64,000 nt of DNA from Climacteris rufus (Eukaryota > Chordata > Aves > Passeriformes > Climacteridae), in NCBI GenBank assembly GCA_013398175.1, contig VZRZ01007774.1, positions 139,114 through 203,113 on the forward strand, given 5' to 3'. Position numbers and translations under genes: made by a program. Shown piece by piece: positions 1 to 13,814 of the stretch (position 1 is its first letter; every line of letters starts with the position of its first letter). The notes beneath the pieces are model-generated. The model worked only from the letters and a program-made list of their open reading frames with translations, made no database searches and was not told the origin of the DNA.

Positions 1-596
1 CGAATTCTGCTCCCCATCCATTAACTCCAGCGCTCATGTCCCTGCAGCCTGGAGCTCCCAGTCCTGCAGCCACTCCACTGCTGAGGGATGGCATGGGCCC
101 ACAGCTCCGGGCTGGCTCTGCACTGCCAGGGGTCCATTTGGGATGCTGCCAGCGCCCCTCTCAACCTGGAGATTCTTTTATCCCAAACATTTGAGCTGGA
201 TCTGGAGGGTGGGGGCTGCCTATAATCTCACAGTTAGGCTGTGTTGGGCCAGGGGCTGCTGAAGGAGGGGACACCCAGAGGATGTCCCAGGCCCTCTGCA
301 TCCTCCTCAGCTCCCCACATGCATCCAAACCTGCCTCTAGTCCTGCTACCCCAGCCCTGGGAAGCTGCTTTAATAAAAAATGGGCAGTAAATAAACAAAT
401 AGGTAATCCACTGCAGAGCCAATTATTCCCCCTTTCATCTTCTTGCACCTTTTTTTTTTATCCTGCCTAAGTGCATTGCTTTGCACTTCTTATTATTGAA
501 TTTTCTGTCATTGATTTTGGGCTATTTTTTCAGCACATGGAGATTATCCTGAATTCCGAGCCTGCTTCTTCCCCTGCTAGCCTGCAGCACAAAGAA

Positions 597-702
597 ACAT
601 GGAATCGTTTAGGTTGGAAAAGCCCTCTGAGAACCAAATCCCAAATCTTCCCCCAATGCTGCCAAGCCCACCCCTAACGCACGTCCCCAAGTGCCACATC
701 CG
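597..702 (-). mobile_element. CR1 LINE 3' fragment
   Basis: Reverse complement of a CR1 tail: ATGGAATCGTTTAGGTTGGAA, a degenerate middle, then CACGTCCCCAAGTGCCACATC, the usual avian CR1 3' end. Truncated, no coding capacity. Confidence 0.8.
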
Positions 703-1554
703 CCGGATCCGTCCCCCTCTCCCCTCTGCCAGGAAATTAATGCAGTGCCTCTCCCCTCTGCCAGGAAGTTACTCTCTTTCGCTTTCAGCCACTTGGGGTG
801 CAATTGCTGACAGCGATGCTGGTCCCTGCCCAAAGTGTTCCCTTCAGCAGCTGCAGTCCCAAATCCCAGAAAACAGCCCCTATCAGGCCCCATCCATCTC
901 TACCAAAGGTACCCATGGAAATCTGGGTCCCCTAAGGAACCACTTCTCCAAGCCACGGTGCCTTGCTGGGTGAGTGGCAGCAGGAGCATGTGGCAGGAAA
1001 GGAAGGCAACAGCAGCCTGATCAGGATGAAAAGTATTTTCTATTTCACTGGTGAAAATGGGTTCAATAAGTATCTGCCCCACCCCAGCTGCCAAAGCCAT
1101 TTCCCATAACAAAGGCCACCATCCTCTCCCACTGCTCCCTCCCCAATGCTGAGAGGTGCCGAGAGCCACAGCTCTGAAACCTTGTCTGTGGAAGAAAAAC
1201 ACCTAAAAGTTACCTTTTCTGCCTACCCCCCTGCTCCAAAGTAAATCCTGGCAGCTTGATCTACGGAGCTCAGTGGAACCCACTGCAGCCCCCCAGCGTG
1301 GGGTGAGGCACGGGAATCACAGCAAACACCAGCAGAGGGGCAGGTGGGAACATACAGTGTGGGTTTGCCTGCCTCATCTCAGGAGTTTCTTTTGGGAGAA
1401 ATGCAATTGGGCTTGGGCACCAGGCTCTGGATCCAGGGAGCCCTTGCTCCAGCAAATCACCTCCAGGACACAAGGCAAGGAAAGGCAAATGGTGCTTCGG
1501 GTGTTCAAACCATCCTTAATCCTATTGATCCATTGCATGGACTCTTCTCCATTG

Positions 1555-1870
1555 CTTCTTGTACCCTCTCCCACTTCCTGCTCCCATTTCCTCTCTCTCC
1601 TCTCCATCAGTTCTCATATCCTCCCTGGATCCCTGCTCCCTGTACATCTCCCCATTCCCAGTCCTTCTCCCAGCTCCTGGTCCTGCTCCCTCCTTTCCCT
1701 CACCTCTTTTACCCTCACTTGCTCCCTGCTCCCAGTCCCTATCCCCGCTCTTGGCCCCCCTCCCTGCTCTCTGTCCCTCTCGGTCCCCCCCATCACCTCT
1801 CATATCCTCATTCACTCTCTGTTCCTGGTCCCTCTCCCTGCTCCTGGTCCTCTCCCTGTTCCCCATGGCT
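1555..1870. repeat. degenerate pyrimidine-rich tandem repeat
   Basis: The + strand is nearly all C and T and repeats variants of CTCCCTGCTCCTGGTCC; CTCATATCCTC occurs twice, about 185 bases apart. Open frames across it on both strands are low-complexity artefacts. Confidence 0.7.
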
Positions 1871-2329
1871 CAGGCACACTTTGCCCGGGAGCTGCCATGT
1901 GTTCCCTCTGCTCCATCTCCCTTTCCATCTCCCTTCCCTCACAGCTCCTGCACGGAGTCAAGTGGTCCTTTGCCATGCCCCGAACACGGGATGAAGCCCA
2001 GGGACGTGGTGTGTGTCAGACACTTCCCTGGCACGGGTGTGCCGACTTCCCACCTCTCCATAGGCACAGGGGGATCTCCAGGGCCAATTCCCAGGATGGC
2101 AGAGGCAGAACATCATCCCTCAGCCCACTCCTCTTCCTCGCCAGCAGCGCTAATTGACACCAGGGAAGCCCCAGCTCTCAGTAGTGCAGATTGCATCATC
2201 CCCGCCCCTGGGTCACTGGAGCCAGACAGTGAATTCATCACAACCGCAGGGATGAAGGAGGCAGCCTGAAGCCTCCGGCTCTGCCCAGCCCCATCCTCTC
2301 CGGGGCTGGGACTCAATTAGAGCCAAGTG

Positions 2330-2850
2330 CCGCAGGCGTCCGTCCACCAGCGCCACACTAAATGACTGCTCCTGTTCACATTACAGTGACTGGAGAGACA
2401 CTGAGCAACAATTACTCCCTCTAATTAATGGCCAGATTAAAACAGGGCTCAGTTCTACCCAGTAATTTGAAAATGAGAGACTCCATAACCATCCCCAGCA
2501 CATGAGAGCATCATCCTCATAAAGAGCTTTAAATTAAGATCTTTGAGCTACTGTTACACAGAGGCCATGAATTACTGTCTGTGTTTAAAACAGACACATT
2601 ATTTATTGAACTCGTGGAATTAAGCCTTTCTAGTCTGCTGGAGACGATCTCAAGCAGACGTGATTCAGAGCCCGGCGCTCTGGCAGCCCTGGCCGTGGCA
2701 CGCAGCTCGCCGGGGCCAGGCCCTGCCAGGCTAATTCACAGCTCCGAGTGGCTGCAGCATGATACATGATTAACCAGTCCAGCTCTAGGAAATCCAGATT
2801 TATATTGGTTTAATTAGACTGGTCCCTTTTTAATCTCCAAGAGCACACAG
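2330..2850. promoter_or_regulatory. AT-rich candidate conserved non-coding element
   Basis: A block rich in homeodomain-type TAATTA cores (CTCTAATTAATGG near 2420, GTTTAATTAGACTGG near 2808) without repeats or open frames, between GC-richer neighbours. Such islands in bird gene-poor flanks are often conserved enhancers. The call rests on composition only. Confidence 0.3.
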
Positions 2851-5146
2851 GACTAATGGCACATGGTGGCACACAGAGAGGGGCGTGTTACCTCCTTCTC
2901 CCTCAGACCCACCCAGCAGGTTGCCATTGCACCCACAATGACACTGCCAAGCACATCCCTTGTTCCTCCCAAGTCATCAGCGAGATCTTTTCAATGATTT
3001 TGAGAAGATAAACCCGAGGCTATAGAGAAGAGACCTTGAACTGAACAGGTCAGAGGCACCGCAGCACGTTTGGTATGCAGCATCCATGGTGGAGAGGGAA
3101 CGTTCCTTGCCAAAAAATGAGTCCTGAAGAGGAACCAGTCACTTGGAATATGTGATCAGCCATTGTCTCCCTCAAAGCAGGGAGGATAGGCATGGGCTGG
3201 CCCTGTCCCATGGAGTGAGAGGCAGCAAGAGCTTGAGGGATGTCCAATACATCCACAGCATCAGGGTCTGGGAATGCAAATTAAATTCTGCAGAAGAAAA
3301 CAGACAATGGCAAAGTAGTTCAGCACAGCATTGGGCTGGTAAATAGAGCAGGACTACACAAATGGAGGAGCCAGGGAAATGTCTTCTTTGTGTTATTATC
3401 CTACCCCGGTTCCAAACCCACTATGAGGTTGCAGCGTGACATGCTGGCTACTGGGAAAGAAATGTGATTTAAACAGATACAAAACACCACAGTGGGGTTT
3501 TTTTGGGGGAAAAAAAAAGTGCACATTCCCACCTTTAGGTCACCATAAAATGTGTGACCTAAATCCCCTCCCTAAAGGTGCTTTGACCTAAGCAAGTAAT
3601 GGTGTGATGTGGGAGCGATGGTGACAGGGAGGGGAGGCACCCTCACAGCATCCCCCAGCACAGGGAGGCATGAGCCACATGCTGCACAACACAGGCAAGG
3701 AAACCAGAGTGCTGGTGACACAGAGGAGACACGAAGAGGATGAGCATGAGCAGCTGCCTTTTTACCTACACAAGGTTCCAAGCTTAGTACCTCTAGTTCA
3801 AGATCTGCCCTCACTGCAGGACACTGCTAAGTCCTTCCAAATACGCTCATGTTGACCAAGGTCTTGAAAACTAAACAGAAATTGCTATCTAGCCAAAAAA
3901 TAAAGTCCCCCTCCAGTCCCCAAACACAGTCTTGGGTGGTGGTTCCTGCCCTGCAAGGCTCAAACAGCCCAACCAGGGCCCGGTAGCTGTGAGCAGTACG
4001 GAGGGAGAGCCCAGCTCAGCCCCAGAGCTGCCACTGTGCAGTAAATTACAACACAACAACACAGACTCGCCCATGGATCATTCATCATCCTGCGTGCACA
4101 GCAGGGCAGCAAGGGGATGATAAAAGTCTGTTCAGATTAATGGCTTGAGGAATTAGAGAGGAAGGAAATCACATCAGTGCTGGAATTCCTCAGCCCTGTG
4201 CTGGAAAACACCTCCCTGACAGTGGTAATTGCATGAGCCACATAACCACACCTCTGCCATGTAACCCTGTAGTCTGGATGCTGAGTAACCCTTTAGTACA
4301 GATACACTCGCGTTGCACAAAGGTTTTCCTTTCTTCCCTAACACCTAGCACAGGTACTTTCGAGCACTGCCAACCTTAGGGTACCTCAAGATTTTGTGCT
4401 GGTCTCCTTCCCTGCTCCCCAGGCTGATGATGAGCAGAGGGAGCTGTATCCTGATCCCAGAAACACCTTCAAAAAATTAAAAATAAAAAGCAAGAGCCTT
4501 ATTGCAAAACCAGATGAAAAGCTGAAATAAAATTAATATACCTAAGGCAAAAAGAAAACAGTTGAAAGCAGAATTCCCCCTTTCTCCCTTTTTTCCCCTG
4601 TGTATGTATCCATATACACATATTTAGAGAACTTCAAACAATTTCCATTCCATTTCAGCTGATCTTTTAACTCATTTCCAAGCACTTTGTAAAATGAAAA
4701 GACACGGGAACTCCTCCTCCCTGAAATGCAAAGACCCAGTTTCCGCATCAACCATTTCAAACCATTTATCCACTCAGCAGCTTTTGGGACTGAGGAATCA
4801 CTGAAGCTGCACATGCATCGGCAGGCAGCTGGATTTTAAATTAAAAAAGGGGGAGAAGCTTAATCCAGGGCTTCCAGGGGGGCTGCCCATGACAGAGGTG
4901 GCCGAGAGGTGGCTGTGGTGTGGAGAAGGGCCAGGCTGGGCTGATGAGCTTCACTGGGGTGAGGGGCTCCCCTTCTCCTGCAGACTTCCCAGTCCTGGTG
5001 AACCAGCCCTGGGGTCTTCAGCACACCTGGCTGTGACACACCTCTCACTTAATCCCTTTGGATAGAGAGGGAAGTCACCCCTTCAGACCCAGCTCACTGC
5101 CCCCTGCACCCTGCTGCTGTTGCTTGGTTGTTGATTTCAGCCCCAC

Positions 5147-5174
5147 CAAAAAAAATAAATAAATAAATAAATAA
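5147..5174. repeat. (AAAT)n microsatellite
   Basis: A-run followed by about six AAAT units; TTTATT repeats on the other strand. Confidence 0.95.
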
Positions 5175-7522
5175 AACACCAAAGAGTAGTATAGAGTGTT
5201 TCTTTACTTGCAGGAAAGGCAGCATTGAAGCTGTGTTCTCTCCATAAACACAAGGAATATAAACAGCACACAGAAAGAAAGGAAATCCAGGAGCTGTTCC
5301 TGGGAAGCATGGCTTCAATGGATTTAAGCACTCTGGCTCCTTCTGATGGCATTGTGCTGAGACATCATATTAAACCCAAAATACAAAGATCAGAAGCACT
5401 GCTTCTGCCCAGGACTCATTAGGAGACAGTTTTTGCATATGAGCCATAGCTGTAACTTCCCTTACTAAAAGACATGAATAGTCATGAAGTTCTGGGACAT
5501 TTCGTCAGTATTTCCATCTTTTATGGTAACAGTTGCTATTAAACAAAAATTTGCTCTCTTGTATTCCCAGGCTGGTGACAACCCCAATTGCCACACACAG
5601 CCATGGACACATTCATGGATTTCCAAACCCCTGTGAGTGTTCTGTGCATGAACCTGGACTGAAACAGGAAACCTCTGGTGGTGCTGGTCCAGAGCAAATA
5701 TTTGGTGCTGGCCAGGGGACCTGTGCTTGGGCACAACTGTCCTGAGCTCCAGTGTCTGCCAGGTCCTGGCTGGGAGCTCCAGTGAAGGGACGTCGGGGAC
5801 AGAGTGAAGGGGATGTGGTTAGGACAGGGGTCCCTTGCTGGGGAGTCAGTGTCCCCCCCTCTGCGCAGGCACTGCTGCTTCTCAGTCAGCCCCAGCTCAT
5901 CACTGGCATTGAGTGAGGTCCCACAATCATCTTTATTTTGGTCATGAAGCAGAGTCCTTTCTTCTACACAGTGACGCCCTGCAAACCCCCTCAGCACCCT
6001 GTTACAGCTCCTGCATGTCTGATTGCTTGGATGGATAAGCCTGTGCCTGTGTTTCTGTTCACGCTTTATCCCACAAAGAGGATCCCAGCATGACTTGGGC
6101 ACACACCTCCTGAGAAGGCAGCCCACCAGGATGGGCACTTCACCAGAGCATGGCCATGACCCAGCAAGGAGAGGGAGGGTTCAGCCAGAGGAACCAGGCT
6201 GGCCACACAGCCATAAGGCAGCTGCCTTGAGTAACCATGAGCTCCGTGATGGATCCACTATTGGAAATAACGGAGTAGTGGCACACCATGGGAAAAGCAG
6301 CTATTGCGACACTGAAGGGTGTGAAGTAGCTAAAAATCATCTGATACAAATACTCCAGAAGCCCTACAGGTGAATGCTGAGCCAATACAAGCAGGTGAGA
6401 TCCTTTCTGTAATGCTTCACAGCAGGATTCTCGAGAAAGCAAAAGCCATTTCCTGCCTGAGAAGTGAGGCTCAAAAAAATGCTTTGTGAGACCCAGAGGG
6501 TACATCTCTGGGTGAAAAGGGACATTAAGGAAAAAAACCAACAAAGACAAATGTCCAGAAATGTTTTGAAAGGGCTGGTTGTTTCCTTCCAAGGGGATAC
6601 AGGTGAGGAAGGCCTGGAGTAGAGCCTATGAACCCTTGCACTGCCTGGAAAAGGGAGATCAGGAGTTGATATGTCTGACACAAGCAAAAACAGATGCTTG
6701 CTGTGAGAAATCTCCAAGTAGTGAGTAACATTCCTCTCTTGTTCAGCTCTAAAATGGGTGGTGGCAGTGCTGAGTGGGATGGGAGGCTGGTGACCAGTGT
6801 CCCACCCTGCTGTCACCAACAGGACCCTTGACAGGTCCAGCCATGGAAGGGCTGGCTCCCAGCCTGGAGTCAGTCTGGGTCCTGGGAGCAGATGGAAGCT
6901 GTGTCAGGAGCATCCCCACATCCAACAGCACCCGCTGTCACCACCACAGCTCTTAGGAAGGTGTTTCCCCTCTGTCCTTTTGCCAAAATCCACTGTGAAA
7001 CAAAGTGAACATTACTGCAGTGGGCAGGACGTGTCACTGCCCAGCTCTGCAGTTGAGAAGGTGATTCCTTACAGGCTGCCAGTCTGTCAGGCACAAACAA
7101 CACTGTGACTGCCAGTGGGGAGGCTTCAGGTCACTCATAATTCCATCCCAGCCCGGCTGCTGGGATCATTTCATGGAGATGCAGGCTTCTCTGGAGTGCA
7201 AATGGAGGATGCCCTCCCAGGCCAGAATTCCTGCAATTTTAGCTGATTTTGGTTATTTTTTTAAACACATGTGCATAGTTGTGTGATTCAGCAAGGTTAA
7301 TGCCCTTGCAGTGATGCCTGTACATTGCAGACAAGATCATCGCTTTCCCAAAATCCGTGAACACTTTCCATGCACGACCAGCTCCTCCCTCAGCGCAGGA
7401 ATGCCCTGGGCTTCAGACCAGGTCATGTCCTGGATTTACTGACAGGTCAAAGCATTGCCTTCATCTTCGACATTCACAGCAATGTCTTCTCACACATTTT
7501 CCAGCACAAACACAATATCTTT

Positions 7523-7576
7523 GGGGGTTGGATGAGATGACCTTTAAAGGTCCCTTTCAACCCAAACTATTCTACG
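7523..7576 (+). mobile_element. CR1 LINE 3' tail fragment
   Basis: GGGGGTTGGATGAGATGACC, TTTAAAGGTCCC and CAACCCAAACTATTCTACG match the CR1 3' end in sense orientation. Confidence 0.85.
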
Positions 7577-9093
7577 TTTGTTTGATCTTTTTCAAACCAC
7601 CAGGTCTTGAAGGATTGCACCATGACCGACAGCATTCCACATCCATGGTACTCAGTGAGGCAGCAGCAAAATCATCCAGAGCTTGTGCTGTGATGGACAA
7701 TGTGACAGGGCAATGGAAGTGACACTGTTAAACCAGGGCTGGTGTTGGGATTATTTCCAAGTGGAAAAGCTGTGGTGGCAGATATTCCCTGCAGGGCAGT
7801 TTGTGATTGAACAGCTTCCCCTTGTAAAACATGGAGCAAATACAGGGATTAAACCTGTCTCACAGGGCAAAGCCCAAGCTGACCCTGAACATGTCTGGCA
7901 TCTGCAGGATGAAAACCAGAGTGACTGCAAAATATCATTCAGCAGCAGATGTTGGATCCACTCCCAAAACACCTCCACTCGACACCAGTACCAAGTTGAA
8001 TGGTAAGTCTTAAATGAGCCAGCACCCTGAAAGAAATCCTGTGGGGCCCCAGAGACCACCTTACCTGCAAGAAAACACCAGGTACAGCTGTTCATACCAT
8101 CATGGAAGCCTTAGGATAAACTCTCAATTTCCATGGCCTCTATGGGAGAGTCAAAGGCTCCTGGAAAGGCAGTGAATGCCTCCAGATTATGTCAAATAAC
8201 ACCAAATCTGTATGTTCTGATACACAGCTCTCCCCCTGGATGTTTGTGGAGGGCGATGGGTTCCGGAAAGGCCTTCTAAGACCTCACCCATTGCAGGTAC
8301 CATTGCATGGCCCAGGCAAACTCCAACACACTGGGCCATGCCCGAGAGTCATGTGACATTTCCTGTGAAGGTTTGAACTTTTTCTGGTTCCCCCATAATA
8401 ATTCAAGCTGCATATTTTGCCAAGCTTTAAAGATGATATTATCAAGCCCAATGTACCGTGGCCATTCGCTCACCCCCACCTGCTCCAGCAATGAAGATTA
8501 AAGTGCCACATCCAAGACACCTGTGAGTGTGGGTGGGTGCACAGGGAACTGAAAGCCCCTTGGCTGCTGACCAGCTCACCAGCTGTAGGACTTTTTTAAT
8601 TTTAAGGAAAGGGAATAAGGATGGAGGTCCACAATTGATCAAAATTAAATGCATGGAAAGTTGTTGCCATGCAGATTCAGCCTGTCACAATAACAGTTAG
8701 AGCTGTCAAAAAGCTCTGCGTGTTCCAACATCAATGCAGGTTTGAGGCCAAATGTGGAAAAGAACAGAAACAAAGGTGAAGAGAGCAAAGAGAGTCACAG
8801 CCCCTGAGGCCAGCTGACTCCAGAACCATGACCCCATAGCCACCTTCTGTGCTGGAGTTACCACAAGCCCCAGAGCCCTGTCAATGCAGACACTTTCTAA
8901 CCAGGCGTCACCATGGGCATTCCCTAACACAGGAGAAGTGTTGTCTTCCTGCTGTCTCTATCCCTCCTCTTGAGGCTGTTTTCTGTTGTGTTTGGAAGGC
9001 TGTAAGCTTTCTCATCTCCTGCATTCCCAGCTTGCTCCATCCCTGCAACCATCTCACCTGGATGTCACATTCTCCCTGGTGATTTCCACCTTA

Positions 9094-9817
9094 TCATAGA
9101 ATCATGGAATCATGGAATGGTTTGGGTTGGAAGGGAACGTTAGAGATGATCCAGTTCCAACCCCTTGCCATGGGCAGGGACACCTTCCACTGTCCCAGGC
9201 TGCTCCAAACCCTGTCCAACCTAGCCTTGGTCACTCCCAGGAATGGGGCATCCACAACTTCCCTGGGCAACCTGTCCCAGGGCCTCACCACTCTCACAGT
9301 AAAGGACTTTTTCTTAATACCTAACCTAAACCCACTCTCAATTTAAACTCATTACCCCTTGTCCTGTCACTCCAGGCCCTTGTAAATAGTCTTGCCCCAT
9401 CTTTCCTGTAAGTTCTCTTCAGGTACTGGGAGGCCACAGTCAGGTCACCCGAAGCTTCTTTTTTCCCAGGCTGAACAATCCCAACTCTCTCAGCCTTTCC
9501 TCACAGCTGCTCCATCCCTCTGATCACCTTGGTGCCTTCCCTGGACCCTCTTCAGCAGCTCCAGGTCATTCCTGTGCTGGGCCCCACAAGCTGGGGCAGC
9601 TCTGCAGGTGGGGTCTCACCTGAGCAGGGCAGAGGGGCAGAATCCCCCTCTCCTGCTGCCCACACTGGGGGATCAGCCCGGGGCTTGGGGGATTGCTGGG
9701 TCCCATCACACACAGCCAGAGCAGGTCCAGCTCTCACCCACCAGCACCTCCAAGTCCTTCTCCCAGGGCTGCTTCATCTGCTCCTCCCCAGCCTGAGTTG
9801 GATCCCCTCTGGGTGAG
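9094..9817 (-). mobile_element. CR1 LINE, 3' part (about 720 bases)
   Basis: The longest repeat in the window. It begins with TCATAGAATCATGGAATCA, the reverse complement of the CR1 3' end, and goes through the characteristic CCTTGCCATGGGCAGGGACA, CCCAGGCTGCTCCAAACC, TCAGGCTGAACAATCCCAAC-type and CAGCTCCAGGTCATTCCTGT stretches. It contains 3'UTR and the end of ORF2 only and is 5'-truncated as usual. The open frames in it are fragments. Confidence 0.92.
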
Positions 9818-12800
9818 CCAAATTTTTCTAGGACATGGCTGTGCAGCCACAAACAGACACTTTGCTCTTTCCACCCTGGACAGAATAACCTTCCTGGGCA
9901 CAGCTCATCCTTGAGCTGATTTGGCTCAGTGAGGGATCCTCACTGAACCACCAGACAGAGCATGGTGGTTGCAGCACAGCATTCCAAGGAAATAACCCCA
10001 TTTTAACATGTGTTGGCCTTAAATGAGCTTTCTCTTTTTCCAAAACCTGCGAAGGTTTAGGTCAAGATGACTTGAATGACCAGATCATCCCCATGGATCT
10101 GCAAGAGACTGACTGGCTGCTGCTGACATGCAGGGACAGGATTATTATTGATTTTCCAATGAAAACCCAACAATACGGCCAGAGACAAACAACCTCATAA
10201 TCCCTCGTCATGTTCTTGGCATGTGTTCTCAACATTTCAACAACATTTTCTCCCCTTCACTACAAAAATGGCTCCTGGACTCTGCAGCAGTCACAACTAA
10301 CCCCTCCATCCCCAAATACACACAGCAGACCAGAGCAAAGTAATGTTTTTCAGCCCAGCATTAAAGCAAGAAAATAAATAAAACCACTCTGGATTTCTCC
10401 AAAATAAAAATGTTACCGTTTTCTTATTGAACTGTTTCATTTGGAAGGGGTTTGTTTCATTTTAATCTGAAAAAAAACCCCACATTGGATTTAAGAACAT
10501 GAATTTGGAAAGAGAAATAGGCTTTTTTTCTTTACAAAGAATCTCAAGATTAAACATTTCAGCAAAGTTGTTTTCCAGCAGTGTGCCACCCAGCTCCTCT
10601 TACAAGCAGGAGAATTCTGTCTTTGCCAGGCCCTGCTCCAGCAGCTCCTACCTTGTTTAAATTACAGTCAGAACCAATTACCACTGCCTCCAGCCCAGCC
10701 TTTCCCTCAGCTGCACTTTCTATCTGACAGGGTAAAATCCTATTCATGCAGTATTTTGCAATAATTTTCTCTCTGAAAACAATTTCCCCCTGACTTCGAG
10801 AGACCCGATTTCCAGATCCATTTTCCTCTCACCAACTTTTCTCCTTTCATTTCTTTCTTCTTCTTCTTTTCTTTTCTTTATTTTTTTTTTAACAGTTAGG
10901 AAAAAAATAAACATTTTCTTTTCCTGATTTATCTGATTTCTCAGCACTGCCAATCCCAGCTTTTCCCTCACTGCCCCAGGGCTGCAGTCACAGAGAGGAG
11001 GCAGAGGAGGGAATGCAAGGGGGTTATTTAAAAGGAGGGGACACTTTCCCATCCCATGAAGGGGCTCTGACACTGCTGGCTGTTGGGATCACAGCTGCCC
11101 TGTCCCCTCCCACAGACCAACCCCTGCAGACCCTTCAGACCATTTAAGCCACTCTCAGACAAGCACAGCCCAGCTCTCAGCCTAGGACTGCTGAGGCATA
11201 CCATGAGGAAAGAGGCTGATCCATGGAGGTGCTCCATAAAGAATTCCCATCTGCACTTGAATCTTTTACCCTTTCCATGGAAACCTGCCCATATTTTCTC
11301 AGCCTCTCATGGTGAGAGAACAGCAGCATGCTCCTCTCCATGCCTAAATTCCTATGGGAAGATGGAGACATGCTCTTGCTCTCCCAGCAAGACAGAGAAA
11401 AGCCAAGGAGGCTTTTCCCAGGAATGGTTTTCCATAAGGCTCTGCACCCTCAGACCACCCACGCCTGCAGGACCAGGGATGCCCAGAGCAGGGAGTCATG
11501 GCTGAGACAGGCCATGGAAAATGGAAAATAAATAAAATGCAAATAAAAAGTGAAAGGTTGTGGAAGCTTTCACAGCTGTAACAGCACAAGTGGTGCCCAC
11601 GATACACAGAGGAGAAACTATGGCAAGGGATGCCAGCTGGGTGCCCCTGGCCAGGATCTGCAGGGGTCCTCTCCACCCTGTGGCACCCTCAGACCTGCTG
11701 CCAAGCCAGGGCCAGCACAGCCCTGTATGAGCAAACCACACTGTGAAGGGATCACATGGAATCTCAATACCCAAATCATTCTGTGAGGGAATTACATGGA
11801 ATCTCCATACCCAAACCATTCTGTGATGGGATCATGTGGAATCTCTGTACTGCAGCACAGATTTTGCTGTTGACCACACCAAGACATGCCACAGGCCCAG
11901 CAGCAGTGAGGAAACCATCGGAGGATCCAGAGGAGCTGGTGATAGAACTGGAGTGTCACCCACATCAGAGATATGTGCAGCTCTCTGTGCCGAGGAGCAC
12001 CATTCCAAACCCCACTGGAACACGGGCAGAAGAGCTGCCTACCCCTGATGCACCTTAAGGACACTCTCTGCCTCTCCTGGAGCAGAAGCAAAAGTCACTT
12101 GCACAGTCACACTCATTGTCCATGTCCGTGCTGCACCACTGCATCCAGCATGGAAAAAGTCAATCCCAGAGACAGATGGAGCCAATCCTGCTCCAGCACC
12201 AGCTCCTGCCAATGTCACACAGGACCTACCCAGAAAGACAGAAAGACAGAAAGGAGGGACCCCAGGAGATGAAGACCTCAGTACATCACCATCCCTTGGG
12301 TTGTTCCTGACAGCTGACTGAGGCACTGCACTTCATTCAGGGGCAGTTTATGTGCTCTCACACAACACCCTTTTGGGTCACCTCAGCAATACTAATGGCA
12401 ACACTCTTATTTTCAAGCCTTTCTGCTAAGCTGAAGCACTTTCCTTCTCCTCTTGAGTCATTTTAAGGCAGTTAATGAAGAGCAGAAGCCCTTACCAGTT
12501 TCTTTTTCCCCCACTATCATGTATAATAAATGCAGTTTTGATTAAATTTTTACATACTGCTTAATGCATCAAACAGGAATTTGCTATTCCCCTGGCAGCA
12601 TGACACAAACTCCTCCTCAGCACAACACTCATTTCCCAGACTGATCTGCAGTGTCACTTCCATGGGAAGAAAAGCCAGCACTGACAGTTTCCTGGGGGAT
12701 GCCGAGACAACAGCTGCTCCAAGGTTTTCAATCAGCTTGCCTTCATTTCACAGCTCCAGTGCAAACATGTTTATGGTAAATAATTCCTCTCAGATGGAGA

Positions 12801-13084
12801 GAACCAGGTAACCCTCCCATCTGTGCAAACACACATTTGTTCCTGGCAGAAACTTGGAATCTTGCTTATTCGGAGCCCTGTAGAGCTGAGCAAAACCAAG
12901 GATCTGCTTAAACCAGTCTTATCCAAACTCAAGGCTCATTAAATAACATCTCAGCTTTGGCTGGGAAACAATTTTAGGGAATGTGGGTGTTTTTCTAAAG
13001 GCCATGTGTGTTCAGCAATATCCCTAGGGTATTTACAACAGGGTGCTGGGCATCACAGGAGAACCCAGTAGGCATCTCAACATC
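9818..13084. other. 5' flank, no gene seen
   Basis: No exon or RNA gene is supported. 10140-10560 and 10740-10930 are AT-rich with T- and A-runs (a TTCTTC/TTTTCTTT tract at 10850-10890). 12410-12580 is an AT-rich island (TATAATAAATGCAGTTTTGA) that could be conserved. A 40-base triplicate lies at 11733-11852. Confidence 0.55.
11733..11852. repeat. 40-base tandem repeat, three copies
   Basis: Copies begin at 11733, 11773 and 11813 with AAACCACACTGTGA, AAATCATTCTGTGA and AAACCATTCTGTGA and share CATGGAATCTC in the second half. The spacing is exactly 40. Confidence 0.9.
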
Positions 13085-13139
13085 CCTGCCCATGGTAGAG
13101 GGGTTGGTACTAGATGATCTTTAAGGTCCCTTCCAAACC
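13085..13139 (+). mobile_element. CR1 LINE 3' tail fragment
   Basis: TAGAGGGGTTGGTACTAGAT, GATCTTTAAGGTCCC and TTCCAAACC match the CR1 tail in sense orientation; the final ATTCTATGA units are missing. Confidence 0.85.
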
Positions 13140-13814
13140 TTACCAGGTCACTTGCAACTCCTTCCCAGTTCCCACCAAATGAGCTACAGGAGTGCCTGAG
13201 TGCTGATGTTCCAGGAGCCTGACAGTGCCCGAGCCTGACATTTACAGGGCAGGGAGGAAGGATCAGGTCAGGAGCATCAGAAAGAGACACAATTGTTTCC
13301 AGAGGGTATCAGCTGTTTCCTGAGGCATCCAGACCACCCTCTCAGGGTATTCTCCTGTGCAGCACTCAAGTCCTCTGGTTTTGGCTGTAGAGGGTTGCTG
13401 GGGAACAGCTGGTGAGTGCAGGAGTGTTTTCCATATATATAAGGATTTTCCAGGAGTCACTCAGAGATCTCAGGGGATTGACCAGGCTCCTGCAGCCCCT
13501 GAGCATGTGGACTTTCCTGATACACAGCCTGAATTAAATCCTCACCTCAGGCAGCAAGTAAAGCCTACATGAGGTGGATGCTTTCCAAGGGAAGCCCGAC
13601 CAGCCACAGGCTGCTTTCCTTGTCTCAGCAGCTTCTGTGGATCCAGCTCCTCCACCCTTGGCAGGACCTGAGTGCAGCTCTTGCCCTGCACATCGAAGCT
13701 GCTGGGTGCATCATGCTTCCTTCATGCATCCCTTCCTGGTGCTGGCAGGGGCAGGAGGATGGAGTCCTGCTCTCAGCACTGCAGGTCTGGGGGCTGAGGA
13801 GGGGGCACACTCAC

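Larger units (their letters stand above)
1..9093. other. 5' flank, no gene seen
   Basis: Apart from the repeats and the AT-rich element listed separately, no exon, RNA gene or complete element is supported. Open frames up to 294 codons (1273-2157) lie in the pyrimidine-rich repeat. The 150-151-codon minus-strand frames at 6140-6819 show no recognisable domain and are best read as chance. 4440-4860 is AT-rich and featureless. Confidence 0.6.

Noticed and set aside
1273..2157. 294-codon + frame
   Set aside because: Lies in a pyrimidine-rich degenerate repeat; composition is Ser/Leu/Pro low complexity and the frame is open on several frames and both strands.
6140..6819. Two overlapping minus-strand frames of about 150 codons
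   Set aside because: No recognisable domain, no splice or promoter context, and they overlap each other in different frames.
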